Both the position numbers and the translations under genes were made by a program. The notes beneath the pieces are model-generated. The model was not told the DNA's origin. It worked only from the letters and a program-made list of their open reading frames with translations, and ran no database searches. From Benincasa hispida (taxonomy: Eukaryota; Streptophyta; Magnoliopsida; Cucurbitales; Cucurbitaceae), in contig NC_052354.1 of the NCBI RefSeq assembly GCF_009727055.1, forward strand, positions 49,151,465 through 49,215,464: DNA of 64,000 nucleotides, read 5' to 3'. This document shows positions 22,866 through 33,596 of this stretch, piece after piece; the stretch's first letter is position 1; every line of letters starts with the position of its first letter.

Positions 22866-24718
22866 TGTGACATAAACTATACAATGATGCAAGCAAGGTT
22901 CAAGACCATGCATTGATGATTGCAATGATATGCGATACTACTTCTAGATATGTGTTATTAATGAATGCTCTTGTAGTATGCTGTGCGTTGTCACAAGTTT
23001 CCTTACGTTGAAACCAAGTATAATTTCACTGCAAGTTTCTCGGTATGATCTGAGGTCGAACACAGGGACTGTGTTTAGGTTAATTGCGTTATATTTGTGA
23101 TATATACGACCAAAGGTTATTTTCAATTTATAAAAAGGTTGTGTGTACAGGTATTTGAAAATGCGATAAAGTAAACGTAAATGATAAAAATGCGACAATA
23201 AAGTAAATTGCGGTAAAATTAAAGTGTGATAAAATAAACCTAAGCTATGATGATACAAGATACAAGTTTCACGATACAAGATACTGAGGGTGAGACTGAC
23301 TGTGAAGATTATACAAAGATCGTGTTATGTAGTGGTAAGTCTTATGGATGAAGCAGAAACAGAAAAGGTAATTAGTACAAACATCGCAAGTTCCTTAATT
23401 GCGTTAAAGTCATAAGTACGGTTCCACATTTCCTTTGGCATACACCTCTCGATGATCGGTCGCGTTCCCACATCTCTGCGGTGAAACGGGATGAACGTAG
23501 TGAACGCAAGGTTGCTTCCATCTCTGGAAGTACTTCTTGCTTTAGTTAACACATTCTTCTAACCTTCTCTCGACATATTAGAATGGCATCTTCACTTCTG
23601 CTCTCACAGATGAAGATGCCGTCTAGCATGCTTTAGCTAAACATCTTTATTTCTTTAGCACAAATTAAGTTACTTGTTTGATTCATATTAATCACCAAGG
23701 GATTAAGAAAACATCATGGAGAAAGTGGTTTATGGAGGAACGAAAATAGACAGAGAAGTGGAAATGGAAATGATCAAGACATTCAATAATACTAATTAGC
23801 GTCTGATATATGGTTGTGATTGAAAAGATTAAGAAGATGAAATACAATTGATGAATGGGAGTTAGAAACAAATACAAATAAGCACCAACGTCTTGGCACA
23901 AATCTGGAATGCAGAATCGCTTGCCAGCGTTGATAGAGTGAATGGAAGGATGAGCTTCTCACTCAAGCTTGCTCAACAGGTAGAAGAGATCTAAATATAG
24001 AGCTTCTCAGTGGGGATTTGGTAGAATTGCACTGAGACTCACCTCTCAGCCTTGTCTCTTCTCTTCCTGGATTTCCTCCGATCAGCACTCAGATCAGCTC
24101 TCTCTCAATAGCCTCGTATCAATTATTCCCGTATCAAGTATATATTTTCAGTTAATTCTTTGAAGGTATTTATAGGCAGAAGGCTTTGACTCTCTGACTT
24201 ATGGCCCCCACTATATTGTTATAGAAAGTCCGAAAATGGTGGAATAAATATTCCTTCTGTTATGCAATCAGTTCGTCGAATATGCATAACGGTTAGTTTT
24301 ACACGTGTCACAATCCTCCGTGTTTGTGCTACTCATTTGCATCTTTGATCGTGTGCTCGCATGCGGTGTTGTTTTTATTACCGCATGCAGTTGAAGTTCA
24401 GCTCTGGATCAATTGCCGCATGCGCCGTCATTGCGTTAATCGTCTCTTCAATATTGATTTGATGGGCGCAATGCGACGAAGATGTGTTGTTCAGTTTCTC
24501 TCTGAGCTTTGATCGTAAGCGGTGACTTGGTTTTCTGCAAAACAGAATTGAAATATCCTTTTCTATCATCTTAATAGTCTTAGTGGGTGTATTTGCAATA
24601 ATTTATAATTATTGTATTTCTTAGCTAATTTTCATACAATTGACGCAACTTTCCTCTCTTTTGGCCGCAATATCTAAATAAGATAGTATAAGTAACTTGT
24701 ATTTCTACAAGTTATCAC
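22866..24718 (-). repeat. Athila-like LTR 2 (5' LTR of E)
   Basis: 1853 bp; on minus it runs from the GTGATAACTTG start (24718, first base changed at the junction) to GTTTATGTCACA (22866), where the PBS follows. It differs from LTR 1 by scattered substitutions, so the element is not young. Beyond 24718 there is no target duplication. The sequence is instead the inverted internal region of sister copy F. Confidence 0.88.
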
Positions 24719-25461
24719 GGTGGGGAAGGTCTGAGCAGATGAGATCAAGAATATGCGGTCATTAAGAAAATGCATTCATTTTCATAATTATATAATTATA
24801 TATATATATATATATATATTATAATATTCATACAAACTCCAGTATCAGTACAATGGGGGAAACCTCAAAAATCTTCCCAACCTGATATGAGTATAGTGTG
24901 AAAGGAACCTGCTCGTAGTTGAAATGTTCGCATGACACCATGGGGAACAAGCCAAAACGAAGTGTGGATTTCCAAGAACAACGCAATATGGAAAGAAAAA
25001 ATGCAAAAAGAAAATAAAAGAAATGCAAGAGATAACTCCTCTGAAATTCATGAGTTAAAGTTGAAATTGGCACACAACCGTGGTGGATGTTCGCATGACA
25101 CACCGTGGGAACAAGCCAAAACGAAGGAGTTGTAACCATGAACTCAACGGTCTCTAATAAATGACGCAAAATTTGACCACCGCTAACGACCGCATCGAGT
25201 TGTTTTGACAAAAAAGAGGTAAAACATTCTTTTAAAACATAGAAAAGCATTTTTAGCAGAAATTAGTAGTATAGAAGAATAAGTAGGGGTTTTCTTAGGA
25301 TTAGCAAAGGATACAAGGAAACTCGATTGTCAAGTAATGTTGCCTAAGTGGAGCATTCGGGGAGCAACCAATCGACACCAAAAATATAGGATAAGAATCG
25401 AGCATTATTGCCTTAGTAGAACATCTATGCTCAGAGGCAAGCATATATCCAAAATTTGGGG
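24719..25461 (+). mobile_element. 3' internal fragment of sister element F
   Basis: Non-coding. It matches the 3' internal region of E (about 13450 back to 12752) in inverted orientation, including both copies of the CGCATGAC-containing repeat and the CCAAAATTTGGGG run before the LTR at 25462. It begins abruptly at 24719 against the U3 end of E. It contains a (TA)n run at 24797-24819. Confidence 0.8.
24797..24819. repeat. TA microsatellite
   Basis: Uninterrupted TA dinucleotide run of about 11 units inside fragment F. The matching place in E (near 13380) lacks it, so it expanded after the copies separated. Confidence 0.8.
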
Positions 25462-27323
25462 TGTGATAACTTGTAGAAATACAAGATATTTATACTACCT
25501 TATTTAGAGAATATTGCGGCCAAAAGAGAGGAAAGTTGCGTCAATTGTATGAAAATTAGCTAAGAAATACAAATTTATAAATTATTAAAAATACACCCAC
25601 TAAGACCATTAAGATGGTAGAAAAGGACATATATTCAATATATAGTTTTGCAGGAAACCAAGTCACCGCTTGCGATCAAGGCTCAGAGAGAAACTGAACA
25701 ACGCATCTCCGTTGCATTGTGCCCATTAAATCAATACTACAGAGACGATCAACGCAATGACGGTGCATACGACAATCGATCCAGAGCTGAACTTCAACCG
25801 CATGCGATAATAAAAAAAACACCCCATGCGAGCACACGATCGAAGATGCAAATGAGTAGTGAAAACGCGAAGGATTGTGACACGTGTACAACTAACCGTT
25901 GTGCATATTCGACGGACTAATTGCATAACAAAAGGAATATTTATTCCACCATTTTCGAACTTTCCATAACAATAAAGTGGGGACCACAAGTCAGAGAGTT
26001 AAAGCCTTCAGCCTATAAATACCTTCAAAGAGTTCACTGAAAAGATATACATGATACGGGGATAATTGATACGAGGCTATTGAGAGAGAGTTAATCTGAG
26101 TGTTAATCGGAGGAAATCTGGGAAGAGAAGAGACAAGGCCGAGAGGTGAGTCTTCGTGCAATTCTGCCAAATCCCCCTCGAGAAGCTCTGTACTTAGATC
26201 CCTTCTACCGGTTGAGCAAGCCTGGGAGGGAAGTTCATCCTTCTATTCACTCCATCAATGTCGCAAGCGATTCTCCATTCCATATCTATGCCAAGACGTT
26301 GACGCTTATTTGTATTTGTTTCTAACTTTCATTCATCAATTGTATTTCATCTTCTTAATCTCTTCATTCACAACCATATATCAGATGTTAAATAGTATTA
26401 TTTAATGTCTTGATCATTTCCATTTCCACTTGTCTGTCTATTTCCATTCCTCCATAAACCATTTTCTCCATGATGTTTTATTAATCCCTTGGTGATTAAT
26501 ATGAATTAAACAAGTAACTTAATATGTGCTAAAGAAATAAAGATGTTTAGCTAAAGCATGTTAGACGACATCTTCACCTATGAGAGCAGAAGTGAAGATG
26601 CCATTCTGATCTGTCGAGAGAAGGTTAGAAGAATGTGTTAACTAAAGCGAGAAGTACTTCCAGAGATGGAAGCAACCTTGCATTCACTACGTTCATCCCT
26701 ATTTCACCGCAGAGATGTGGGAACGCGGCTGATCACCGAGAGCTATACGCCAAGGGAAAAGTGGAACCATACTTATGCCCTTAACACAATTAAGGAACTT
26801 GTGATGTTTGTACCAATTACCGTTTCTCTTTCTGCTTCATACATAAGACTTGCCACCGCATAATAAGATCTTTGTATAATCTACACAGTCAGTCTTACCC
26901 TTAGTATCTTGTATCGTGAAACTTGTATGTTGTATCATCATAGCTTAGGTTTATTTTATCGCACTTTATTTTTACCGCAATTTACTATATTATCGCATTT
27001 TTATCGCTTACCTTTACTTTATTGCATTTTCAAATACCTGTACACACAACCTTTTTATAAATTGAAAAAAAATCCCTGGTCGCATATATCACAAATATAA
27101 CGCAATTAACCTAAAACAGTCCCTGTGTTTGACCTCGGATCACACCGAGAAATTTGCAGTGAAATTATACTTGGTTTCAACGCAAGGAAACTTGTGATGA
27201 CACACAACATACTATAAGAGCATTCATTAATAACGCATATCTAGAAGTAGTATCGCATATCATTGCAATCATCCATGCGTGGTCTTGAACCTTGCTTGCA
27301 TTATTGTATAGTTTATGTCACAT
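25462..27323 (+). repeat. Athila-like LTR 3 (3' LTR of F)
   Basis: 1862 bp; TGTGATAACTTG to GTTTATGTCACA, on the plus strand, the inverted counterpart of LTR 1 and LTR 2. With LTR 1 it makes the outer ends of the composite an inverted repeat of about 1.9 kb separated by about 12.7 kb. Confidence 0.88.
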
Positions 27324-27485
27324 CAAGTTTATGGCACCATTATCGAGGACCTGGTAACGGGGACATAAGCTTGTATGATGATAAAGACCTAAAATTTACG
27401 TGTCAAGTTTATGGTGCCGTTGCCGGGGAACTGGTAACCGGGACATAAGCTTATATGATGATAAAGACCTAAAATTTGCGTGTCA
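27324..27485 (+). repeat. Tandem PBS-containing units (right outer end)
   Basis: Two units with periods of 79 and 80 bp (27324-27402 and 27403-27482, plus TCA). Each starts TCAAGTTTATGG, has a CCGTTGCCGGGG-like primer-site core (degenerate in the first), then AAGACCTAAAATTT and CGTG. The last unit ends GTGTCA at the junction with the C LTR. The left outer end has one such unit. Confidence 0.8.
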
Positions 27486-27740
27486 ACTGTTGCAGACGAC
27501 ATACTCATCGGGTGCTGGTAGATCTGGGGGAGGTTTTCCGCTGCTTAGGGTTCAAACATTCGAAGAGAGTCTTCATCTGGTATGAACTCTTTCCTTGTTA
27601 ATTATTGTATTTTGAGAATGCCGATAATTAGGTTTATATGCATAACTATTTTTGTGGAATGTATGTGTTTAGTGTTTCGGTTACTGTGAAATTAAAGTGA
27701 TCTAAACCCGCTCATGGAACTCTCGGTATGAGATCCTTCA
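27486..27740 (+). repeat. 3' LTR of element C, right part
   Basis: Continuation of the LTR interrupted at 10819. It ends GATCCTTCA at 27740, like the solo LTR at 39616 (GGTTCCTTCA). The first five bases (ACTGT, 27486-27490) pair with GCTGT at 10815-10819 as a near-perfect 5-bp target duplication. Confidence 0.75.
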
Positions 27741-27823
27741 AATACTTGATTTTCCTTTACTTGAAAATTATAATACTTTTGGGTTGCCTATAGACAAACG
27801 TGTCATTTCAACGGTATTCCAAC

Positions 27824-28470
27824 TAGAGATGTCCAAAAAATCCTGGGGTCGGGATCCCGCGAGGACTCGCTCCGAACGGGGTGAGGAATCCCTGAATACA
27901 CGGGGAATGGGGAAAGAGTGGGGAATTTTTTTTCCTCGTTTGCAATTCGGGGCTAAGGCTGGGGAATATATTCCCCGACCCCGCCCAGACTCTTGTATTT
28001 ATTAAATTATAAATTATTATATATATATATAATAATATATTATAGACTTTGTTAAGATTATATATATAGAGGTTTTAATTATTTAATTTAAGACTTTATT
28101 AACTTTAATTCCCTTATGATGTTGTAATATTTAAGATATGTTGTTCTAATGTTGAATTTAATTTATAAAATCATGGAATTTAACAATTTAATTATATCTT
28201 TTTAAATTGAATGTGTATTATTATTTTATTTACTAAAATTGATAATATTTTATTTAAATGAAAATTATTGGATAATGTTTAAGGAAATTGTTAAGAATAT
28301 ATATTTAATTGAAATAAAAAGTCGTTAGAAAAAAATGATGGCAGGAAAATTTTCCCCAGGGGAAATCCCCGCCTCATTCCCCGTGGGGAAAATTTCGCGG
28401 GACGGGGAACAGAATAGGGGGCAGTATGGAGACGCATCCCCGTCCCCGCTCCGCCCCATGGACATCTTTA
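27824..28470. mobile_element. hAT-like non-autonomous transposon (MITE-like)
   Basis: 647 bp with short inverted ends: TAGAGATGTCCA at the left and TGGACATCTTTA at the right (10 of 12 pair). It is flanked by ATTCCAAC (27816-27823) and TTTCCAAT (28471-28478), an 8-bp target duplication with two mismatches, the size made by hAT transposases. Both subterminal regions (27840-27990 and 28350-28460) are rich in GGGGAAT/CCCCG motifs that could pair across the element, while the centre (28000-28340) is AT-rich. No transposase is encoded. Confidence 0.75.
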
Positions 28471-28478
28471 TTTCCAAT

Positions 28479-29270
28479 AGTTAAGGGTTCGACACTAACG
28501 CCTGTGTCGATCTTTTCAAAATTTTTGTACTATTTAAAAACATCACAAACCGCTTTTATGAGTTCTGCATGTCTCATATGGAGTTTCAGAAACACCTTAA
28601 AATTGGTAGGATGTTTAAAATGTTTAAGGCAACCAGGTGTAGAGAATTGCCACTGGACTTCATGTTCTATTTAGCCCTGAAATCTCTGTTTCTCTGTATT
28701 ATCTACTTCAATCTAATCAAAGTGTTTCGATTTATTTTACCTAAAAAATTTTATACACCTTGAACCTTTCAAATGTTCTAAACTTACAACTTAGGTAAAT
28801 ATACCTGTTCTTAGAATACTTACTATATATTCATACCCTTTTCATATGCTTTAACATTCGCTAAGCCATAAAGATCTGAATTTACAAGCTTTTAAGGGTT
28901 TTTTGGTTCTTAAATTTTTTATCATCTTATCTCCAAGATAAGACACACATAAAGTTAAAATATTTATCTTCTAACTTATTTAGATGACCAATTTTAACCT
29001 TCTTGTGACGAAAATCTTAATTACCAAAGATAAGTACTAGAATACATCTTTTTCCTTATTGTTTTTTTAACCGTTTTAAATATCTAAATATTTGAAATGG
29101 CCTTAATTTTGATTTGTTTTAACATAGAAGTTGTTGTAAAGTAGAAAAAAAAATATCTTTTGCTAATGAATATTTCATTTACAACAAAAGATTTTATACA
29201 ATTTGTCCTTTACAAAAGACAAAACAACTTTTATTACATTAACAAAAGTAAAAAGGATTCATCTTCTGTC
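28479..29270. other. Unassigned AT-rich interval
   Basis: About 0.8 kb between the hAT-like element and the gag remnant of element I. Short open frames exist, but none has recognisable motifs. The right part may be the start of an LTR of element I (see 29271), but no second copy is present to prove it. Confidence 0.4.
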
Positions 29271-29296
29271 AGCAACTCCAATATCTCCCACTAATC

Positions 29297-30121
29297 TTAC
29301 TGAGATACTCTCTTACGTACACAATTTGTAGCATTATCTTGTTTGCAAGCAATCTTTGAGGAACTAGTTTCCTTGTTTTGCTTTCTCCGCTTTCTTTTCT
29401 GTAAGGTACTGCAGGCAGTTCCTCTTCTAGTGCCCGTCCTTACTGCAATAGAAACATTTTCCTTTGTCTGTAGCTTTGGCCTTACCTTTGCAGCCAATAG
29501 AAGTTTCCTTTTTTCTTCTCCCTTTGTTCTTCTTCACTGGAATACTTTTATTCCTATAAGAAGAAGCAACATCAGAATTTTTAGAGGATGATCCTCTTTT
29601 CTCAATAGCGGCTACATTTACCTCCGTTTCTTGTCCTTTTGTTCTTAAAATGGATTGAAAAGCTTGTAGTTCGTTGAGAACTGTAGTCGGGTTGTATTCT
29701 ATCTTGTTCATTAATTCGTTGGTGTGACATATTCTCTAACAGAGACCCTTTCCTTCATTCGGCAGTTATAAACATATTTGATGGAATCATGCCTCAGGGA
29801 GAAGGACGGTTCTCCAAACATCCCACGTAGAGATTCCATAATCTTTTTGGTAGTATATATGCTTTCGTGTTTCTTAGCCAAGACATCAGATATACTGGCA
29901 AAAATGTAGGCACATGCTTTCTCATTTGCCTTCGTCCATTTGTCGTATGCTTTTAGAACAGTTTGGTTTGCATTTGAGTAAGGGACGAGAGGACATTCCT
30001 CTGTCAAAACAAAACTTAAATCGTCTATCACCAATATTGGGTTCAAATTTGATTTTCATGTAGTATAATTGTCCCCAGTTAATTTATCCAAAGCCAATAG
30101 TTGTATCAATGAACTAGTCAT
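29297..30121 (-). pseudogene. Copia gag of element I
   Basis: The start is set at ATG 30121, which gives MTSSLIQLLALDKLTGDNYT. The next Trp codon is TGA (TGG-to-TGA). It then reads ILVIDDLSFVLTEEC, AYDKWTKANEKACAYIFASI, VLAKKHESI and MESLRGMFGEPSFSLRHDSI, collinear with the gag of element C. A shift near 29711 leads to EYNPTTVLNELQAFQSIL, a Lys-rich stretch and the first half of a CCHC knuckle (CFYCSKDGH), after which a frameshift breaks the knuckle. Non-functional. Confidence 0.82.
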
Positions 30122-32604
30122 TCTAAAAATATAAACAAAATCTTTATTAGTGAATTTCCTTTAAACCCAATCATGGTTTAGCAAAGTAATGATGTACCCA
30201 AAATTCATTATTTTTGCAATGATACTATAGTGAGTCAGAATAAGTGCTACTGAGGGACAGTCAAATACTCCTTCACTAAAGCAAGACATTCTTGACTAAA
30301 TACTTTCTCTAGAATAACTCTTATTCCTACAGTCATTTAGTTACAGTTTTTTTTTTCTTAAGAAATTACTAATTTTTTGTTAGAAATTACTAACATTTAG
30401 TAATTTTGTAAGCGTAACCCTCCATTTTCAGACCTCAGAGGTCGGCCCCAACGACGCTACCAAATTAGAGAGTCAAAGTTGGCAATGGACCTAAGAAATC
30501 CTATCCATTTCCAGAGCTTGAGTTGTTTCAAATCCTATGTACAACCTTCCAAGGGGATAGTCGTTATTAAACGACTAGCAAGGGCCACTTAAAGCTATCC
30601 AGTAGGCACAACATAAGAATCTCACGGTCCAAACCAATGGAAAAGACCACAGGACACGTTAACACATGTCCTTCACCTACTTATTATGAATTACTTCCCC
30701 CATTCACCTTGATCTTGACCCATATAGACATTTTTCGAATGAAGGTCACTCCCAAGGTGACATGAAGCATCGTATGAATCTCATGATGTGAAATTTCTAG
30801 GGATGTGAGACATATATTTGATTTTACAATGAACAACTTCCCCTTTCCGAATGGAGGTCACTCTCAGGGTGACGTGAAGTGTTGCATGAATTTCACAGTG
30901 TGAACTCTTTAGAGACATGAGAATTAAAATCAATATATCATATATTTGATTTATTTATTTTACTGTGAACAAATTCCCCTATTCATTATAATCTCAAAAT
31001 ATGTTCCGAATGGAGGTCACTCTCAGGGTGACGTGAAGTGTTGCATGAATTTCACAGTGTGAACTCTTTAGAGACATGAGAATTAAAATCAATATATCAT
31101 ATATTTGATTTATTTATTTTACTGTGAACAAATTCCCCTATTCATTATAATCTCAAAATATGTTCCGAATGGAGGTCACTCTCAGGGTGACACGAAGCGT
31201 CGTTGAATCTCGATGTGAACTTTTAGGAACACAAGAGCTAAAAACAACATATTGTATATGTTATTGATCTTCTACTAAAATGTTCTAATAACATATCATA
31301 TACATTATTAAATTCCTACTAAAGTGTTCTAACAACATATTATATATGTTATTAAATTCCCACTGAAGTGTTCTAATATTATTTTGGTTATATTTTTACT
31401 CAGGTTTGTTCCAGCTAATTAAACAACCTAAGTCTAGGTGTTTATCCAAGTATAACGATTATATTTGGATTTAACCTAATATATCTAGGTAATAAACTAG
31501 TTTTAAAACCTTACACCGCTTATATGTGCTTATAAAATCGGTTAACAATGCTCAATTATTCGGCCATAATCATCAAGTAGAAGGTGTTCCGTAAACCGTC
31601 AACTTAAATACTCCCAGCCTTAAATAGGATTATATACCGGTTGAGTTTGTAACCCAAGTTTATAAGATAACCCATTTTAACTATTTAAAACAAGTGGTTA
31701 ACCTACGTGAGCATGCAACTTATCTCTGTTATGAATTTTAATATCTAATCCAATTTTATAACAACTTATAAAACTTTAGGCATGCTTTGCATCCATACCA
31801 TATATCAGATATCCCATGATTTCATATATCACATATATTAAAACAATTGAAACCCTATACATGCATACTATATATTATCATATCTTATAACATACTTTCA
31901 ATGCATGTAACATGCTTTCTATGGTAGGATTTTAAATCTACATGGCATACCATATGCACATACAAGATTTATTTAATTATAACATACATCACATGCATAA
32001 ATAATTGAAACAAACTAATATGGTTTAGTTTTGGCACTTTCAAGAAAACAAAGGCCTAAGTTATTACATAATTCAGCAAATGCTCCAAAATCCTTTTGAA
32101 CAACACGAATTGACCCGAATCAGACCCAAACCGCTTGAATCGAACCTCCAAATCTTCGAAAGTGGCTGAATCAGACCCCAACTAATCAAACCAGATCTCT
32201 CAGACTCGAACCGGCTGGACTGGTTCACTTGGACTACTGGTTCGATTTCGTGTGCGCGTTCCAAGCTGGAATGAGTAATGTTGCAATGCTCTCACCCCAG
32301 CATTGTGACGCCACAGGTTCAGATGAGCAGCGTTGCAACGTTGCCTGGTAGCGGTTGTTGCTGCTAACCTTCTTCACTTTTTTCTTCAATTACAACCAAA
32401 TTTTAACTCTAATGACTCCAATCGAATTACAGACACTTAAACTCATTAAGGCCCATCAATCAATAACCAAGTACAAGAATTATAATATAATTGAAGAGAA
32501 ATTGATGCCAAAACTTAAAGAAACATATTAATTCACCATTTTCATACAACTTATGAAAAACGTCTACCAAGCAAAATCTAACACGAATTGAGTGCTTAAA
32601 TCAT
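30122..32604 (-). other. Leader of element I
   Basis: 2.5 kb without coding signal. On minus, from the primer-binding site, it has three copies of a GCAATGCT/GCGTTGCAACG palindrome-like motif (32276-32343), the Copia leader block shared with M (compare 36000-36900), and two perfect 159-bp tandem units. The gag start follows at 30121. Confidence 0.75.
30845..31162 (-). repeat. 159-bp tandem leader repeat of element I
   Basis: 30845-31003 and 31004-31162 are, as far as I can see by eye, identical 159-bp units starting TTCCGAATGGAGGTCACTCT. A third partial unit follows to about 31245, and a more diverged one lies before, at about 30733. Each unit carries GGTCACTCTCAGGGTGACG, whose GTCAC and GTGAC arms could form a hairpin. 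Confidence 0.9.
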
Positions 32605-32616
32605 GCTCTGATACCA
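32605..32616 (-). promoter_or_regulatory. Primer-binding site of element I (initiator tRNA-Met)
   Basis: GCTCTGATACCA on plus, so TGGTATCAGAGC on minus, the 12-nt site complementary to initiator tRNA-Met used by plant Copia elements. It sits 3 bases from the end of the LTR. Confidence 0.85.
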
Positions 32617-32619
32617 ATT

Positions 32620-33570
32620 ATTAGTTTCAATAAACATGCAGCGGAAGAAAACATAATCATTAAGCACTTTAATTCATCAATTTTAGCTCTAAAGTAAGCA
32701 TGTGCATCAAATGATAAAAGAGGGTTTCAAACATACCTTTAAAGATCTTACTCAAAGTTGATAATCAAGTGCAATCCTCTCGAATTCTGGTTGTGGACCA
32801 CCACTAGAGCTTCCTTACTATCCTTTAGGAGCCTTAGATTGAGTTGTGAGACTCAAGACAAACTAGAATTTGGGGAATTAGAGGAGAAAGATCACTGGTT
32901 TTCAATGTTGAAGACTCCTCTTCAACATTCAGATTTCTCAGCAAAATATTGTAATTTTCATGCCATTTTTCAGCTCAATCAAGTGTATTTTAACCGCAAA
33001 TCCATGCAATCAGATTGCATGCTTAAGTTTTAGCTCATACTTCAAATTTAAGCTGGAATTGATGGTGGAAAAGTGACTAAATTGCCTTTTAAAAGTGGGA
33101 AAATCCCACATTTGAGAATTTTCAATGTTTTTCAATTTTTTTTCATTTTGAAACTAATTTTCAAAAAATATATATTTTTCAATTTTAAGTCCTTTGATTA
33201 AAACTTAAAATTAATTTTTATAATAAATTAATAATTATATAAATAATTTAATTAATTCTATTAATTTAATATCAAATATTAAATTAATTTATCACCAATT
33301 CCACCATCGTGAATCCCTATTCGTGAAGTTAACATTTAAATATTAATCGATTCTACAATTTCTTTTAATTCCATAATTAAACGTGTAATTATATCACATA
33401 TAATTACTAATTCCCTTAATTCAAATTTGAACGATTCAAATTAACTTATCACATTATTCTAAGGCTAATCCGCTTATGAGCTAGTAGGGGGACCTAATGA
33501 ACCTACAGATCATAGGCTCCCACGATTCGAGATTAATTGGCTAAACTCTTTACACCGAATTAACCCCCAC
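32620..33570 (-). repeat. Truncated 5' LTR of element I
   Basis: Matches about the last 950 bp (distal U3, R and U5) of the LTR family of element M, in inverted orientation (compare 34375-35332), and the solo LTR at 47149-48809. It lacks the TGTTGGG start and its first several hundred bases. After 33570 a short residue leads into the head-to-head LTR of element M at 33597. Confidence 0.8.
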
Positions 33571-33596
33571 AACATATAACATATAGTTTTATATTG

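Larger units (their letters stand above)
10820..27485. mobile_element. Composite Athila-like insertion (E minus + F plus)
   Basis: A 16.7 kb insertion into the C 3' LTR. The left outer end begins TGACACGTAAATTTTAGGTC. The right outer end is its inverted counterpart, ending in CGTGTCA with one difference in the first 20 bases. It contains three LTRs of one family: 10903-12751 and 22866-24718 on minus, and 25462-27323 on plus. Element E (minus) is complete in outline. Fragment F (plus) keeps only 743 bp of internal sequence and its 3' LTR. The flanking 5-mers are GCTGT and ACTGT. A gap and an adapter inside E show that assembly here is imperfect. Confidence 0.8.
3590..27740 (+). mobile_element. 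Copia element C, split by the E/F insertion
   Basis: Plus-strand Ty1/Copia element made of leader (3590-5393), gag, protease, integrase, RT, RNase H (to 9410), polypurine tract (9411-9424) and a 3' LTR from 9430. The LTR is interrupted at 10819 and resumes at 27486, ending at 27740. The first 3590 bases downstream of element D match Copia leader sequence (compare 45640-45800), so the 5' LTR and primer-binding site have been lost at the D/C junction. The frames have many stops. It is the oldest layer of this part of the nest. Confidence 0.85.
29271..33570 (-). mobile_element. Gag-only Copia remnant I (minus)
   Basis: Minus-strand order: truncated 5' LTR (33570-32620), primer-binding site (32616-32605), 2.5 kb leader with 159-bp tandem repeats, gag (30121 to about 29297). 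Soon after the zinc knuckle comes a polypurine-like AGTGGGAGAT (near 29285), where pol would be expected. Protease, integrase and RT are absent. It was either deleted internally or is a non-autonomous form relying on partner elements. Confidence 0.75.

Noticed and set aside
10820..27485. A DNA transposon or foldback element with long terminal inverted repeats
   Set aside because: The inverted arms are LTRs with primer sites and a polypurine tract, the interior encodes Gypsy gag-pol, and the flanking duplication is 5 bp as for retroviral-type integrase.
30845..31245. CRISPR-like array of direct repeats
   Set aside because: Units are 159 bp, directly adjacent, without unique spacers, in a plant retrotransposon leader.
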